Assembly: GCA_014804795.1 (NCBI GenBank)
Contig: JAAUZC010000015.1
Location: 71,857 to 135,856 of the forward strand
Length of the DNA stretch: 64,000 nt
Origin: Lachnospiraceae bacterium
GTDB lineage: Bacteria; Bacillota; Clostridia; Lachnospirales; Lachnospiraceae
Direction: 5' to 3'
Shown here one piece after another: positions 24,969 through 33,786 of the stretch. Position numbers and translations under genes: made by a program. Every line of letters starts with the position of its first letter. The first letter of the stretch is position 1. The notes under the pieces were generated by a model. It saw only the letters and a list, made by a program, of their open reading frames with translations. It searched no databases and had not been told where the DNA came from.

Positions 24969-26027
24969 CTACCTGATAAGCCTCATAATATCATTGTACA
25001 TAATAAATACCATCAACAGGAAAAACAATATTAATCCCGCCATATGCACAAATCCCTCTTTCTCCGGCGGCACCGGTTTCCCCCGGATCACTTCCAGAAA
25101 AAGAAAGACAAGCCTGCCTCCATCAAGCGCCGGCAGCGGCAGCAAATTCATAATGCCGATGTTGATGGAGAGAATCACAACCAACTCCAACATTGTCATC
25201 AACACTGTGATAAACCCGTACTGCTTCACTTCCTGATATGTCTCTCCCACATAGCTTGCCATGCCCACAGGACCTGATACATCATCCTTTCCCAGTTTCC
25301 CTGTCACAAGCATCTGCAGACTTTTTATAGTATTTTTAACAACATATTCCGATTCATAGAAACCATATTTGATAATGGAAAGCCCTTTGCATTCCGCATA
25401 TTCTCCGACTCCCATCAATCCGATATAGTAACGCTCATCTTCTTTGCTGTACCTTGGCGTCAACACTACAGAATATTCCTGCCCATCCCGCAGATAAGAA
25501 ATAGAATAATCTTTTCCGTCACTGTTTAACATAGAATTCAGCCTGACTTCTCTGTAAACATGAATCCTTTCCCCGTTCATCCGGGTAATCACATCCCCTG
25601 CCATAAGCCCTGCTTCCTCCGCCGCCGAATCCTCAGAAACCATCTGAATGACAGGCAGATCCGTCCCACGGTAGGCCACCAGAATCAGTGCGATCAAAAA
25701 CCCTAACAGAAGATTGACAAAAGGCCCCGCAAAAATCGTGGCGATCCTGACCCAGACCGGCGCATCCAGAAAGGAACCGCCTGTGCTTTCTGCTTCCTCG
25801 CTTTTCGCGGAAAGTCCATCCTCTCCCTCAAACATACAGGCACCGCCAAAAGGTAAAAGTTTGATGGAATACTTTGTGCCGCCCTTGTCTATGTGGAATA
25901 TTGTCGGCCCCATACCGATCGCAAATTCCACCACATGAATGCCATTCTTTTTTGCTACGATAAAATGCCCAAACTCATGAGATAATACAATAACACCAAA
26001 TATGATAACAAATAAAATAATTGTCAC
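24969..26027 (-). CDS. rseP: RIP site-2 metalloprotease RseP
   Basis: A 352-residue intramembrane zinc protease that cuts membrane-bound anti-sigma factors and signal peptide remnants. The zinc motif HEFGH lies in the first membrane span (residues 17-21), a PDZ domain covers about 125-205 (GLMAGDVITRMNGERI), and the third metal ligand is in NLLPLPALDGGRLVF. It follows dxr by 47 bases, as in most Firmicutes. In this genome the next genes are the cyclase and the vanGT region rather than ispG/proS-polC. Confidence 0.96.
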   Translation of the reverse strand: MTIILFVIIFGVIVLSHEFGHFIVAKKNGIHVVEFAIGMGPTIFHIDKGGTKYSIKLLPFGGACMFEGEDGLSAKSEEAESTGGSFLDAPVWVRIATIFAGPFVNLLLGFLIALILVAYRGTDLPVIQMVSEDSAAEEAGLMAGDVITRMNGERIHVYREVRLNSMLNSDGKDYSISYLRDGQEYSVVLTPRYSKEDERYYIGLMGVGEYAECKGLSIIKYGFYESEYVVKNTIKSLQMLVTGKLGKDDVSGPVGMASYVGETYQEVKQYGFITVLMTMLELVVILSINIGIMNLLPLPALDGGRLVFLFLEVIRGKPVPPEKEGFVHMAGLILFFLLMVFIMYNDIMRLIR

Positions 26028-26074
26028 TGAAATTTCCTGTCCTTATGTCTTATTTTACTGTAAAAGTCCCAGTA

Positions 26075-27226
26075 TCATCCTATGCATTTCGCCACAGATT
26101 CATGCGCCTCTGCCTCTGCTTCCAGAATCTGATCCACGGTTGGATTCTCCACTGTTCTGTGCGCTTCCATGGCTGCCTCAATGACTTCTGCAATCTGCAA
26201 AAAATGAATCCTGTTTTCCAGAAACAGACTTACCGCTTTCTCATTCGCCGCATTGAAAACCGTTGGCATTGTCCCGCCTGTTTTTGCCGCCTCAAAGGCC
26301 AGCTTCAATCCCGCAAAAGTATCCATATCCGGCTTTTCAAAAACAAGTTTTCCGATATCAAACAGATCAAGCCGTTTATTGCCGGGTACTTCATATCTGT
26401 CAGGGTAAAACAACGCATACTGGATCGGCAGCTTCATATCCGGCACACCGAGCTGACCGATCACCGCTCCGTCCTGATATTCCACAGCAGAATGCAGAAT
26501 GCTCTCCGGATGGATTACCACCTGAATATTCTCAAGCCCCACGCCAAAAAGCCATCTCGCTTCCATCACTTCCAGCCCTTTATTTACAAGTGTGGAAGAA
26601 TCGATCGTCACTTTTTTGCCCATAGACCAGTTCGGGTGTTTTAAAGCATCTTCCGCCCTCATCCGCTCCAGGTCCTTCCTCGTCTTTCCCCTGAACGGTC
26701 CGCCGGAAGCAGTCAGCAGTATCTTACTGATCTGACTTGCTTTTTCTCCCTGCATGGACTGGAAAATCGCACTGTGTTCGCTGTCCACCGGCAAAATCGA
26801 CACATCGTTTTCCTTTGCAAGCGGCATGATAATATGCCCCGCCGTAACAAGCGTTTCCTTATTGGCAAGCGCAATATCCTTATGGGCCTTGATCGCCTCT
26901 ATGGTCGGCTGAATCCCGATCATCCCGACTATGGCCGTCACCAGAATATCCATCTCCTGCAAAGCTGCCATCTGCAAAAGCCCTTCCATTCCGGAAACCA
27001 CCGTAACTTCCAGGTCGGAAAGCCGCCCCCTTAAATCTGCCGCCGCCTTTTCAGACCACATCACTGCAAATTTGGGAGTAAATTCTCTGATCTGCCTCTC
27101 CAACAGTTCTGTATTGCTCCCTGCAGCCAACGCCGTCACCTGTAACTTGTCAGGATATTTTCTCACAATATCAAGCGTCTGCGTCCCGATCGACCCCGTC
27201 GAGCCTAATATCCCAATCTTTTTCAT
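26075..27226 (-). CDS. dxr: 1-deoxy-D-xylulose 5-phosphate reductoisomerase
   Basis: DXR makes MEP from DXP with NADPH, the first committed step of the MEP pathway. The 383-residue protein starts MKKIGILGSTGSIGTQ (NADPH loop) at ATG 27226 with GGAGAAG upstream; the frame is open another 30 codons without an RBS. ILPVDSEHSAIFQ supplies metal ligands, and LTASGGPFRG, HPNWSMGKKVTIDSSTL and MNAANE-like FNAANEKAV are present. Lies between cdsA and rseP in the classical order. Confidence 0.97.
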   Translation of the reverse strand: MKKIGILGSTGSIGTQTLDIVRKYPDKLQVTALAAGSNTELLERQIREFTPKFAVMWSEKAAADLRGRLSDLEVTVVSGMEGLLQMAALQEMDILVTAIVGMIGIQPTIEAIKAHKDIALANKETLVTAGHIIMPLAKENDVSILPVDSEHSAIFQSMQGEKASQISKILLTASGGPFRGKTRKDLERMRAEDALKHPNWSMGKKVTIDSSTLVNKGLEVMEARWLFGVGLENIQVVIHPESILHSAVEYQDGAVIGQLGVPDMKLPIQYALFYPDRYEVPGNKRLDLFDIGKLVFEKPDMDTFAGLKLAFEAAKTGGTMPTVFNAANEKAVSLFLENRIHFLQIAEVIEAAMEAHRTVENPTVDQILEAEAEAHESVAKCIG

Positions 27227-27322
27227 TTTCTCTTCTCCAATTCTACCAATCCGCCCCTTACCTGATCCGATTACTACCACACTCGGCCCGCAACATCTGG
27301 GCGTCCGGTTCATCATACCTCA

Positions 27323-28210
27323 TCAGGCAAGCAGCATCACTGCCATAAAGTAGATTACCGGCGCCGTAAAGATCACACTGTCAAACCGGTCCATCACACC
27401 GCCATGCCCGGGAATCAGCTTCCCGTAATCCTTGATATCCGCATTTCTCTTAATCGCGGATGCCGCCAGATCTCCCACCATCGAGATCAGCGCACCCACG
27501 CCACAGATCACGGCAAAAAACAAAACCACCCTTTCATCCGCGATCTTTTCTTTCACGATCAGGCCATACAACGCCCCCAGCAGACCGGCGCCCACAACGC
27601 CTCCCACAGCGCCCTCCACAGACTTTTTGGGGCTGAGTACAGGAGACATTTTATGTTTTCCTATCAACATTCCCACGCAGTATGCACAGGTATCACATCC
27701 CCAGGACGAAAGCAGGATCAGCCATACGATATACAGCCCTATGACGCTGCCGTCTCCTGCTGCATCCCGCCCCAGTTCTCTTGTCAGATAAATAAAAGAC
27801 AGACAGACCGGGCCGTAAAAGAAACTGAAAAAAGCCGCCATCACCTGAGATGCCTGAAATTTCGGAAATCCGAATACATAGACGAACATTCCGCACATAA
27901 AGACACAGATCAAGGAAAATAAAATCCCTGTCTGTACGGATAAAATTCCCATTTCAACATTAAGTAAAAGCAATATATAATAAAGAATGATATTCAAAAT
28001 CCCAACAATTTCCAGCCCGTTCTTCTTCCACTTTTTCTGTGGTACATTCTGCTCCTCTTTCTTTCTGACGCCTGTTGCCCCGGTAAGTTCGCAGTATGCG
28101 ACAACAGATAAAAACGTCATCGTGGCAAGCAGAATTTTTCCGCCCGAAAACATCGTAAATAACGCAAGGATAACCAATATGATACCGCTTCTAAGTCTGA
28201 CCCAAAACAT
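27323..28210 (-). CDS. cdsA: Phosphatidate cytidylyltransferase (CDP-diglyceride synthase)
   Basis: A 295-residue multi-span membrane enzyme that makes CDP-diacylglycerol from phosphatidic acid and CTP. The family end signature is visible as S-x-x-GDLAASAIKRNADIKDYGKL followed by PGHGGVMDRFDS, with the two conserved Asp residues. About eight hydrophobic segments are seen. Start at ATG 28210 (AGGAGATCAG RBS), 16 bases after the uppS stop; upstream codons lie inside uppS. Confidence 0.96.
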   Translation of the reverse strand: MFWVRLRSGIILVILALFTMFSGGKILLATMTFLSVVAYCELTGATGVRKKEEQNVPQKKWKKNGLEIVGILNIILYYILLLLNVEMGILSVQTGILFSLICVFMCGMFVYVFGFPKFQASQVMAAFFSFFYGPVCLSFIYLTRELGRDAAGDGSVIGLYIVWLILLSSWGCDTCAYCVGMLIGKHKMSPVLSPKKSVEGAVGGVVGAGLLGALYGLIVKEKIADERVVLFFAVICGVGALISMVGDLAASAIKRNADIKDYGKLIPGHGGVMDRFDSVIFTAPVIYFMAVMLLA

Positions 28211-28226
28211 CTGATCTCCTGCCTTT

Positions 28227-28940
28227 CTAAACCTTTCCAAATCGTCTGTCCCTCTGTCCGTACGCCTCCACTGCTTTTCGAAGCTCATTTTCATCAAAAT
28301 CCGGCCAGGGTACTTCCGTAAAATAAAATTCAGAGTAGGCAAGCTGCCATAACAGATAGTTGCTGATACGAAGTTCATAGGAAGTACGAATCATCAGATC
28401 CGGATCCGGCAGCTGCGCCGTATCAAGGAAAGCTGCTATCGTCTCTTCTGTGATATTTTCCGGGTCTGTCTCTCCGTTTTTGACAGAAACTGCAATTTTT
28501 TTGACTGCTCTGGTCAATTCATCTCTTCCGCCGTAATTTAAAGCGATCGTAAAATTCAGGCCGTCATAGTCTTTCGTCGCTTCCTCCAGATCGGCAATAT
28601 CCCGCTGAATTGCCTCACTCAAGCCGCTTTTATCTCCGATGACCCGCACCCTCATATTGTTCTTCTTCGCAGTCTTTTGACAGTTCTTCATATACTGATT
28701 CAAAAGCTTCATCAATGCATCTACTTCATCCTGCGGCCTTTTCCAGTTTTCCGTCGAAAAAGCATACACTGTCAGATACTTGATTCCCATATTGTGGGCG
28801 GCGCGGCAAATGACCTCCACATTTTTCGCGCCCTGTGCATGGCCATAATTTCTCGGCATACCGCGCTTTTTCGCCCATCTCCCGTTTCCGTCCAGTATGA
28901 TCGCAACATGCTGCGGCACATTTTTGTTGTTCTCTTCCAT
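28227..28940 (-). CDS. uppS: Undecaprenyl diphosphate synthase
   Basis: Cis-prenyltransferase of 237 residues making the C55 carrier lipid precursor for wall synthesis. VAIILDGNGRWAKKRGMPRNYGH includes the catalytic Asp and the phosphate-binding Asn/Arg; YAFSTENWKRP, LNYGGRDEL and the C-terminal DLMIRTSYELRISNYLLWQLAYSE and WPDF motifs confirm it. In many homologues the motif reads RTSGExRxSNF; here SYELRISNY. AAGGAG precedes ATG 28940. Downstream of frr by 104 bases. Confidence 0.97.
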   Translation of the reverse strand: MEENNKNVPQHVAIILDGNGRWAKKRGMPRNYGHAQGAKNVEVICRAAHNMGIKYLTVYAFSTENWKRPQDEVDALMKLLNQYMKNCQKTAKKNNMRVRVIGDKSGLSEAIQRDIADLEEATKDYDGLNFTIALNYGGRDELTRAVKKIAVSVKNGETDPENITEETIAAFLDTAQLPDPDLMIRTSYELRISNYLLWQLAYSEFYFTEVPWPDFDENELRKAVEAYGQRDRRFGKV

Positions 28941-29044
28941 TTTTCTCCTTACTATATCTATCGGCAGTCCAAACTTCATATCTGGTATTACTTATGACGT
29001 AAGGCGACAACCGGATACATCCTGTGCCGCCTCATTTTTATATC

Positions 29045-29596
29045 TCAGACTTTCATGATCTCCTTGGATTTTTCATCCATCATTTTTTCGATATCTTTGA
29101 TATAATTATCTGTCATTTTCTGCAGTTTATCCTGCAATTCCTTAATCTCATCCTCTGATACATCCTGCTTGGAAAGCTTCTTAAATGCTTCATTGCCATC
29201 CCGTCTGATATTGCGGACAGCAACTTTGCCCTCTTCCGCTTTTTTCTTAATATCCTTTACCAGATCCTTTCTGCGCTCCTCTGTCAGTTCCGGAAATACA
29301 AGTCTGATCACTGCACCATCGTTGGAAGGGGTGATTCCCACATCGGAAGCCATGATCGCTTTCTCGATTTCCTTGATCAGTGTCTTTTCCCAGGGAGCGA
29401 TCTGAAGCATTCTCGGCTCCGGAACCGTCACATTCCCAACCTGCTGGATTGGCGTAGGTGTGCCGTAGTAATTCACTTTTACCTTATCCAGTACATGCGG
29501 ATTTGCACGTCCTGCACGGATCGTCTGGTAGTCTCCCTCCAGATACCTGATGGCTTTCTGCATCTTTTCATCATATACTTTTAATCGTTCGTCCAT
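29045..29596 (-). CDS. frr: Ribosome recycling factor
   Basis: RRF splits post-termination ribosomes with EF-G. The 183-residue protein has the expected RAGRANPHVLDKVKVNYYGTPTP and LVKDIKKKAEEGKVAVRNIRRD signatures. ATG 29596 is chosen since GAGG lies seven bases upstream; the ATG two codons earlier is too near that site. Follows pyrH as in nearly all Firmicutes. Confidence 0.98.
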   Translation of the reverse strand: MDERLKVYDEKMQKAIRYLEGDYQTIRAGRANPHVLDKVKVNYYGTPTPIQQVGNVTVPEPRMLQIAPWEKTLIKEIEKAIMASDVGITPSNDGAVIRLVFPELTEERRKDLVKDIKKKAEEGKVAVRNIRRDGNEAFKKLSKQDVSEDEIKELQDKLQKMTDNYIKDIEKMMDEKSKEIMKV

Positions 29597-29621
29597 AATC
29601 ATACCTCTTCATTTCAGTTCC

Positions 29622-29648
29622 GCATAAGCTCTTTCGGCACGCTTATGC
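29622..29648. other. Inverted repeat between pyrH and frr
   Basis: GCATAAGC and GCTTATGC (8 bp) flank an 11-base spacer in the 57-base pyrH-frr gap. On the minus transcript no U-tract follows, so a processing or stability hairpin is more likely than a terminator. Confidence 0.4.
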
Positions 29649-29653
29649 TGTTT

Positions 29654-30349
29654 TTATACTGTTACCTTTGTCCCTCTGAAATTGCCCTTTACAGTATTGA
29701 CAATACTGTCCTTTTCGTTTAATCCGAATACCCACATAGGCATTTTATTATCCCTTGCCAAAATCGAAGCAGTCATATCCACCACCTGCAGGTTCTTTTC
29801 AATAACTTCTGTTATTGTAACCTCTTCATATTTTTTCGCATCAGGATTTTTTCTCGGATCATCATCATAGACGCCGTCCACCGCCTTTGCCAACAGAATA
29901 ACGTCCGCCTCCACTTCCACCGCACGCAGTACAACGCCGGTGTCTGTGGAAAAATAAGGATGTCCCGTACCGCCCGCAAAAAATACTACCTGCCCGTGAG
30001 CGAAATACTTATTCGCCCTGTCTTTGGAAAACAGCTTTGTAAAAGAGCCGCACTCAAAAGGAGTCAGGATATTGGTCATCATGCCCACACTGCGGAATAT
30101 CTCCGATACATAAATGCAGTTCATCACCGTGGCGAGCATACCGATCTGATCAGCTTTCGTCCTGTCAATATTTTCACTGGAACGCCCCCGCCAGAAATTG
30201 CCGCCGCCAATGACAATTCCCACTTCCATGCCATCGTCCACAAGCTTCTTCACCTGCAGTGCCACACCTCTTACTGTTTCTTCATCAAACCCTGTTTTTT
30301 TCTCTCCTGCCAGCGCCTCACCGCTAAGCTTCAGCATGATTCTTTTCAT
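29654..30349 (-). CDS. pyrH: UMP kinase
   Basis: Hexameric amino-acid-kinase fold enzyme that phosphorylates UMP to UDP. Motifs: MLKLSGEALAG, VIGGGNFWRG, DQIGMLATVMN, FAGGTGHPYFSTDT and LAKAVDGVYDDDPRKNPDA. Length 231 is normal. The RBS is not ideal (AAAGGG about 12 bases upstream of the ATG at 30349). Upstream gene is a bactofilin rather than tsf, which lies 23 kb away. Confidence 0.97.
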   Translation of the reverse strand: MKRIMLKLSGEALAGEKKTGFDEETVRGVALQVKKLVDDGMEVGIVIGGGNFWRGRSSENIDRTKADQIGMLATVMNCIYVSEIFRSVGMMTNILTPFECGSFTKLFSKDRANKYFAHGQVVFFAGGTGHPYFSTDTGVVLRAVEVEADVILLAKAVDGVYDDDPRKNPDAKKYEEVTITEVIEKNLQVVDMTASILARDNKMPMWVFGLNEKDSIVNTVKGNFRGTKVTV

Positions 30350-30390
30350 AGAAATAACTATACCCTTTCCGCAGCCTGCAAACTTTGTGC

Positions 30391-31314
30391 CTACTTTCTT
30401 GCTTTCTTGATATCTTCAAAGAATGAAGAAGGGCTGACATCTGCATAACACTGGGAGCAAAGACCTTCGATCACCGCACCGTTATTGATCTGAACGGATT
30501 TCGACTTGATATTACCCATTACAATAGCGGAAGCATCAAGGATTACCGGTCCTTTTACATCAATATCACCCTTTACCGCACCTGCGATCACTGCGCTTGT
30601 CGCATAAATATTACCGATGACAATGGTATTCTGTCCGATCTTAATGCTTGCGGAACTGGTTACATCACCATTGATACGTGCTTTTTCCGCATAGACATCA
30701 GCCGCCTTGGAAGCGCCGTCGATAGTACCCGTAATATTTAACTTCCCGCGAATATCAATATTTCCCTCAATCGTACCGATCACATTCAGTGAGCCCTGAG
30801 AAGAAATATCCCCTTTGATCATCATACCGGCCGTAATGATCGCTGTTTCGTCCATGACCTCCTCTGCCATTTCATAATTTTCTGTTTCCATACCCATGTA
30901 CTGTGTCTCTTCCACCTGTACTTCCTCCTCTCGCATTTCTGATTTTCCCGTTTCCGGCTCGTCCGTTTCCGGTTCTTCCCATTCCAACTCTTCCAGTTCC
31001 GGTTCTTCCGTTTCCGGTTCATCCCATTTCAGCTCTTCCAATTCCAGTTCTTCCATCTCATCTTCCAGAATTTCATCCAGAGCTTTATCCAGAATATTTT
31101 CCGTATTCTCCATCATGTCAAAATCCATGTTGTCAACCATTTTTCCTAACTCCTCTGAGGTTTCCGGCAAAACGCTTTCCTCCTCTTTTGATGAAAAGAT
31201 CTCTTCCATCTCTCCACTCTTAGTCACTTCGGCTTCCGCAAATTCCTCTCCCTCCGGTACAAGTTCATTCACTGCCTGTGACAAATCTTGTTTCAGTTCA
31301 GAAAAAAAACCCAT
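30391..31314 (-). CDS. Bactofilin-family protein with acidic N-terminal extension
   Basis: Residues about 160-290 are a bactofilin/polymer-forming domain, a right-handed beta-helix recognisable by the Gly/Ile periodic pattern GSLNVIGTIEGNIDIRGKLNITGTI. Bactofilins polymerise into filaments that position wall enzymes or shape the cell. Residues 1-155 are very acidic and disordered, including two tandem 15-residue repeats (ELEELKWDEPETEEP; ELEELEWEEPETDEP, residues 91-120). The C-terminus has a Cys pair-like CSQC. A polysaccharide deacetylase lies upstream, consistent with a wall role, and pyrH follows after 41 bases. Confidence 0.88.
   Translation of the reverse strand: MGFFSELKQDLSQAVNELVPEGEEFAEAEVTKSGEMEEIFSSKEEESVLPETSEELGKMVDNMDFDMMENTENILDKALDEILEDEMEELELEELKWDEPETEEPELEELEWEEPETDEPETGKSEMREEEVQVEETQYMGMETENYEMAEEVMDETAIITAGMMIKGDISSQGSLNVIGTIEGNIDIRGKLNITGTIDGASKAADVYAEKARINGDVTSSASIKIGQNTIVIGNIYATSAVIAGAVKGDIDVKGPVILDASAIVMGNIKSKSVQINNGAVIEGLCSQCYADVSPSSFFEDIKKARK
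30955..31044 (-). repeat. 45-bp tandem repeat coding for acidic 15-residue units in the bactofilin
   Basis: Two adjacent 45-base units encode ELEELKWDEPETEEP and ELEELEWEEPETDEP. A prime place for slipped-strand length variation. Confidence 0.75.
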
Positions 31315-31358
31315 TCCAATTTTCCTCCGTATTTTCTTTATCTGATAAAATATTTATT

Positions 31359-32363
31359 TCATTCACTCAATGCATGCTGAATTAACATTGTCTCTTCCGT
31401 AATCGGCAGAATCTCTGTCTCTGTCTCCAGCGCCTGAATTTTCTCGATCAGCTCCGGCAGTGCATCCACTGTGGATCGCTTATTCGCCGCATCATGCATG
31501 AGCACTACCGCCACCTGATGGGAAGGAAGCGCATCCATCACACGGTTCACGATCTCCTCACTGCTTACAGGATTGCTATTTGCATCTCCCGCAGAAATAT
31601 TCCAGTCAAAATACGTGATATCCATTGCATCCAAATAATCCGTCATTTCATGAATATCTACGCTGCTCACCTGATTGCTGCTGCCGCCCGGGAAACGGTA
31701 ATATCTGCTGATGATCCCGGTCTCATTATAAAGAAAATTCTGCAATTCCCCAAAATCCTGCTCAAAGTTCTCCAAAGATTCGTAAATGTTACTGTACTCA
31801 TGGCTGTAAGAATGCATCCCCAGCGTATGCCCCTCTTCTACGATCCTCCGGTAAGTATCGCCATAACCCTCTTTTCCTTTTCCTGTCACAAAAAAAGTAG
31901 CTTTGACATCATACTGCGCCAGAATATCAAGCAGTTCCTCCGTATAAATGCTGGGGCCGTCATCAAAGGTGAGATACACCTTTCTGCTCTCATTCTCCAC
32001 CGCAGCATCTTCTTCCGGAATTTCTTCTTCCGGAATTTCTTCCTCCTCCGGAATGATCTCCTCTGCCTGTTCCGCCAAAGCCTCCTCTTCCGCCTCAAGC
32101 AAAGCTTCCAATCGATCCGTCTCCTCCACAGACTTCTGCAAAGCTTTTTCCAGAAAACTGATCCGCTCTGTCATTGATTTCGCAAATCTGTCCTTCTGAT
32201 ATAACCTGACACCAAGAAAAATACACCCCACTGTCGGAAAAAGGATCATACACACTATCGCACGCACTATTATCTTTTTCAGGCAATCAATCCTCTTTCG
32301 CCTCTCCAACGTCATACTGTAATCTTGATTCTTTTGTATTTCACCATTTTGTTCCATATTCAT
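31359..32363 (-). CDS. Membrane-anchored polysaccharide deacetylase (NodB/CE4 family)
   Basis: A 334-residue protein: cytoplasmic basic stretch, one membrane span (about 33-53), a coiled, Glu-rich stalk (60-125, with EEEIPEE repeats) and a CE4 catalytic domain. Motif 1 is TFDDGPS, motif 2 HSYSHEY (metal His), motif 3 RFPGGSSN, and the last motif VVLMHDA. It should remove acetyl groups from wall polysaccharide or peptidoglycan outside the cell. The start is uncertain: ATGs at 32363 and 32357 both lack a good RBS and lie only a few bases after the -10 box predicted at 32373. The bactofilin gene follows by 44 bases. Confidence 0.9.
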   Translation of the reverse strand: MNMEQNGEIQKNQDYSMTLERRKRIDCLKKIIVRAIVCMILFPTVGCIFLGVRLYQKDRFAKSMTERISFLEKALQKSVEETDRLEALLEAEEEALAEQAEEIIPEEEEIPEEEIPEEDAAVENESRKVYLTFDDGPSIYTEELLDILAQYDVKATFFVTGKGKEGYGDTYRRIVEEGHTLGMHSYSHEYSNIYESLENFEQDFGELQNFLYNETGIISRYYRFPGGSSNQVSSVDIHEMTDYLDAMDITYFDWNISAGDANSNPVSSEEIVNRVMDALPSHQVAVVLMHDAANKRSTVDALPELIEKIQALETETEILPITEETMLIQHALSE

Positions 32364-32372
32364 ATCTTACTT

Positions 32373-32401
32373 ATTCTATCATATTTTTATCTGCTTGTAA
32401 A
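32373..32401 (-). promoter_or_regulatory. SigA-type promoter before the deacetylase-bactofilin-pyrH run
   Basis: Minus strand TTTACA (32401-32396), 17-base spacer, TAGAAT (32378-32373). Transcription would begin close to 32366, almost at the first ATG. Confidence 0.6.
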
Positions 32402-32445
32402 AAAGAATATTTTTTAATTTCACTCAAAATTTTGACAAATTGATT

Positions 32446-33714
32446 TTAAGAGCGGTAATCCCCGTTAATTTTTACATAATCGTACGTAAGATCGCAGCCA
32501 AAAGCCTTCGCCTTTGCCTCTCCCTGTCCCAGATCTACCAAAACAAGGATCTCATCGGCTGAAAGCACCTCTTTTGCCTCCTCCTCCGAAAAAGGAATCC
32601 CTGCGCCGTCTCTGCAGACTTCCACGCTCCCGTTTTTGCTGGAAAGGCTAACCCCGACCTTTTCTATCTCAAAAGAAGCATCCGCATATCCGATGGCACA
32701 CAGCACTCTTCCCCAGTTAGCGTCTTCCCCAAAAACAGCGCACTTGAAAAGGGAAGACGAGATAACGCTTTTTGCCACAGTCCTGGCAGTTCCTTCATCC
32801 GGCGCGCCGCTCACGCTGCATGTAAGCAGCTTTGTGGCACCCTCCCCGTCTTTTGCAAGCATCTTTGTCAGATGTAACATCACCAGATAAAGTGCTTTTT
32901 TAAATATCTGATAGCTTTCGTTTTCCCCGTCAATTCCCTTATTTCCGGCAAGTCCGTTGGCGAGTAAGAGTACCATATCGTTTGTGGATGTATCACCGTC
33001 TATACTCAGACAGTTATAAGTCACCTCCACAATTTCAGAAAGTGCCTTTTGCAGCATCTTTTCTGAAACGGAACAGTCTGTCGTGATAAAATTTAACGTA
33101 GTCGCCATATTCGGGCAGATCATACCGCTGCCCTTGGCCATACCGCCTACTCTGCAGATCTTCCCGTCCAGCTCAAACTCTACCGCAGCTTCCTTCTTTA
33201 CGGTATCTGTGGTCATGATCGCCTTTGCGGCTTCCAGATTTCCGCTAAAACTCAGTCCGTCCGCCAATTCCTTTATATGCCTCTCGATCGGCTCTATGGG
33301 CAGAATTTCTCCGATCACGCCTGTGGATGCCACTAAAACCTCCTCCGGTTCTATATGCAGCACCTGTGCGGCCAATGCGCACATCTGTTCTGCCTTTTCC
33401 ACACCGTCCGCATTACAGGTGTTGGCATTTTTACTGTTGGCGATCACCGCTCTTGCCCTGTTTCCTGTCCTGCTCAAATGCTCTCTGCAGACGGCAATGG
33501 GCGCACCTTTTACTTTATTTTTCGTATAGACGGCGGCCGCATTACAGTTTACCTCACTGACAAAGAGCGCCAGATCATTCTTCTCTTTCACGGGGTTTAA
33601 GCCGCAGTTCAATCCGTTTGCCAGAAATCCTTTTGCGGCGCAGATACCGCCTTCAATATATCGATAGCCCTCCGCCTGCTCAAAACTCACTTCTTTTGAA
33701 ACAAATTTATCCAT
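32446..33714 (-). CDS. argJ: Bifunctional ornithine acetyltransferase/N-acetylglutamate synthase
   Basis: ArgJ (422 residues) recycles the acetyl group in arginine synthesis. The self-cleaving Ala-Thr bond is in KDGEGATKLL; the new N-terminal Thr is the nucleophile. Other conserved parts are STGVIGEILP, MAKGSGMICPNMATTLNF, SIDGDTSTND and FGEDANWGR. ATG 33714 has GGAAG directly upstream; the frame is open 17 codons further. No other arg genes are near; it follows the DUF2156-GNAT gene by 72 bases, probably in one transcript. Confidence 0.96.
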   Translation of the reverse strand: MDKFVSKEVSFEQAEGYRYIEGGICAAKGFLANGLNCGLNPVKEKNDLALFVSEVNCNAAAVYTKNKVKGAPIAVCREHLSRTGNRARAVIANSKNANTCNADGVEKAEQMCALAAQVLHIEPEEVLVASTGVIGEILPIEPIERHIKELADGLSFSGNLEAAKAIMTTDTVKKEAAVEFELDGKICRVGGMAKGSGMICPNMATTLNFITTDCSVSEKMLQKALSEIVEVTYNCLSIDGDTSTNDMVLLLANGLAGNKGIDGENESYQIFKKALYLVMLHLTKMLAKDGEGATKLLTCSVSGAPDEGTARTVAKSVISSSLFKCAVFGEDANWGRVLCAIGYADASFEIEKVGVSLSSKNGSVEVCRDGAGIPFSEEEAKEVLSADEILVLVDLGQGEAKAKAFGCDLTYDYVKINGDYRS

Positions 33715-33786
33715 ATCTTCCGCCTTTCTTTTTGCAGCCGCAAAAACGCCGCTTTTATCTTCCATACTTTCCGCATATGCGGCTGT

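Noticed and set aside
28950-28965. GCCGATAG before uppS as a SigD promoter
   Set aside because: No TAAA-like box at the right spacing, and uppS is an operon-internal housekeeping gene.
29622-29648. Hairpin between pyrH and frr as a third copy of the 37-bp dispersed repeat
   Set aside because: Only a short GCATAAG word is shared; the rest does not align.
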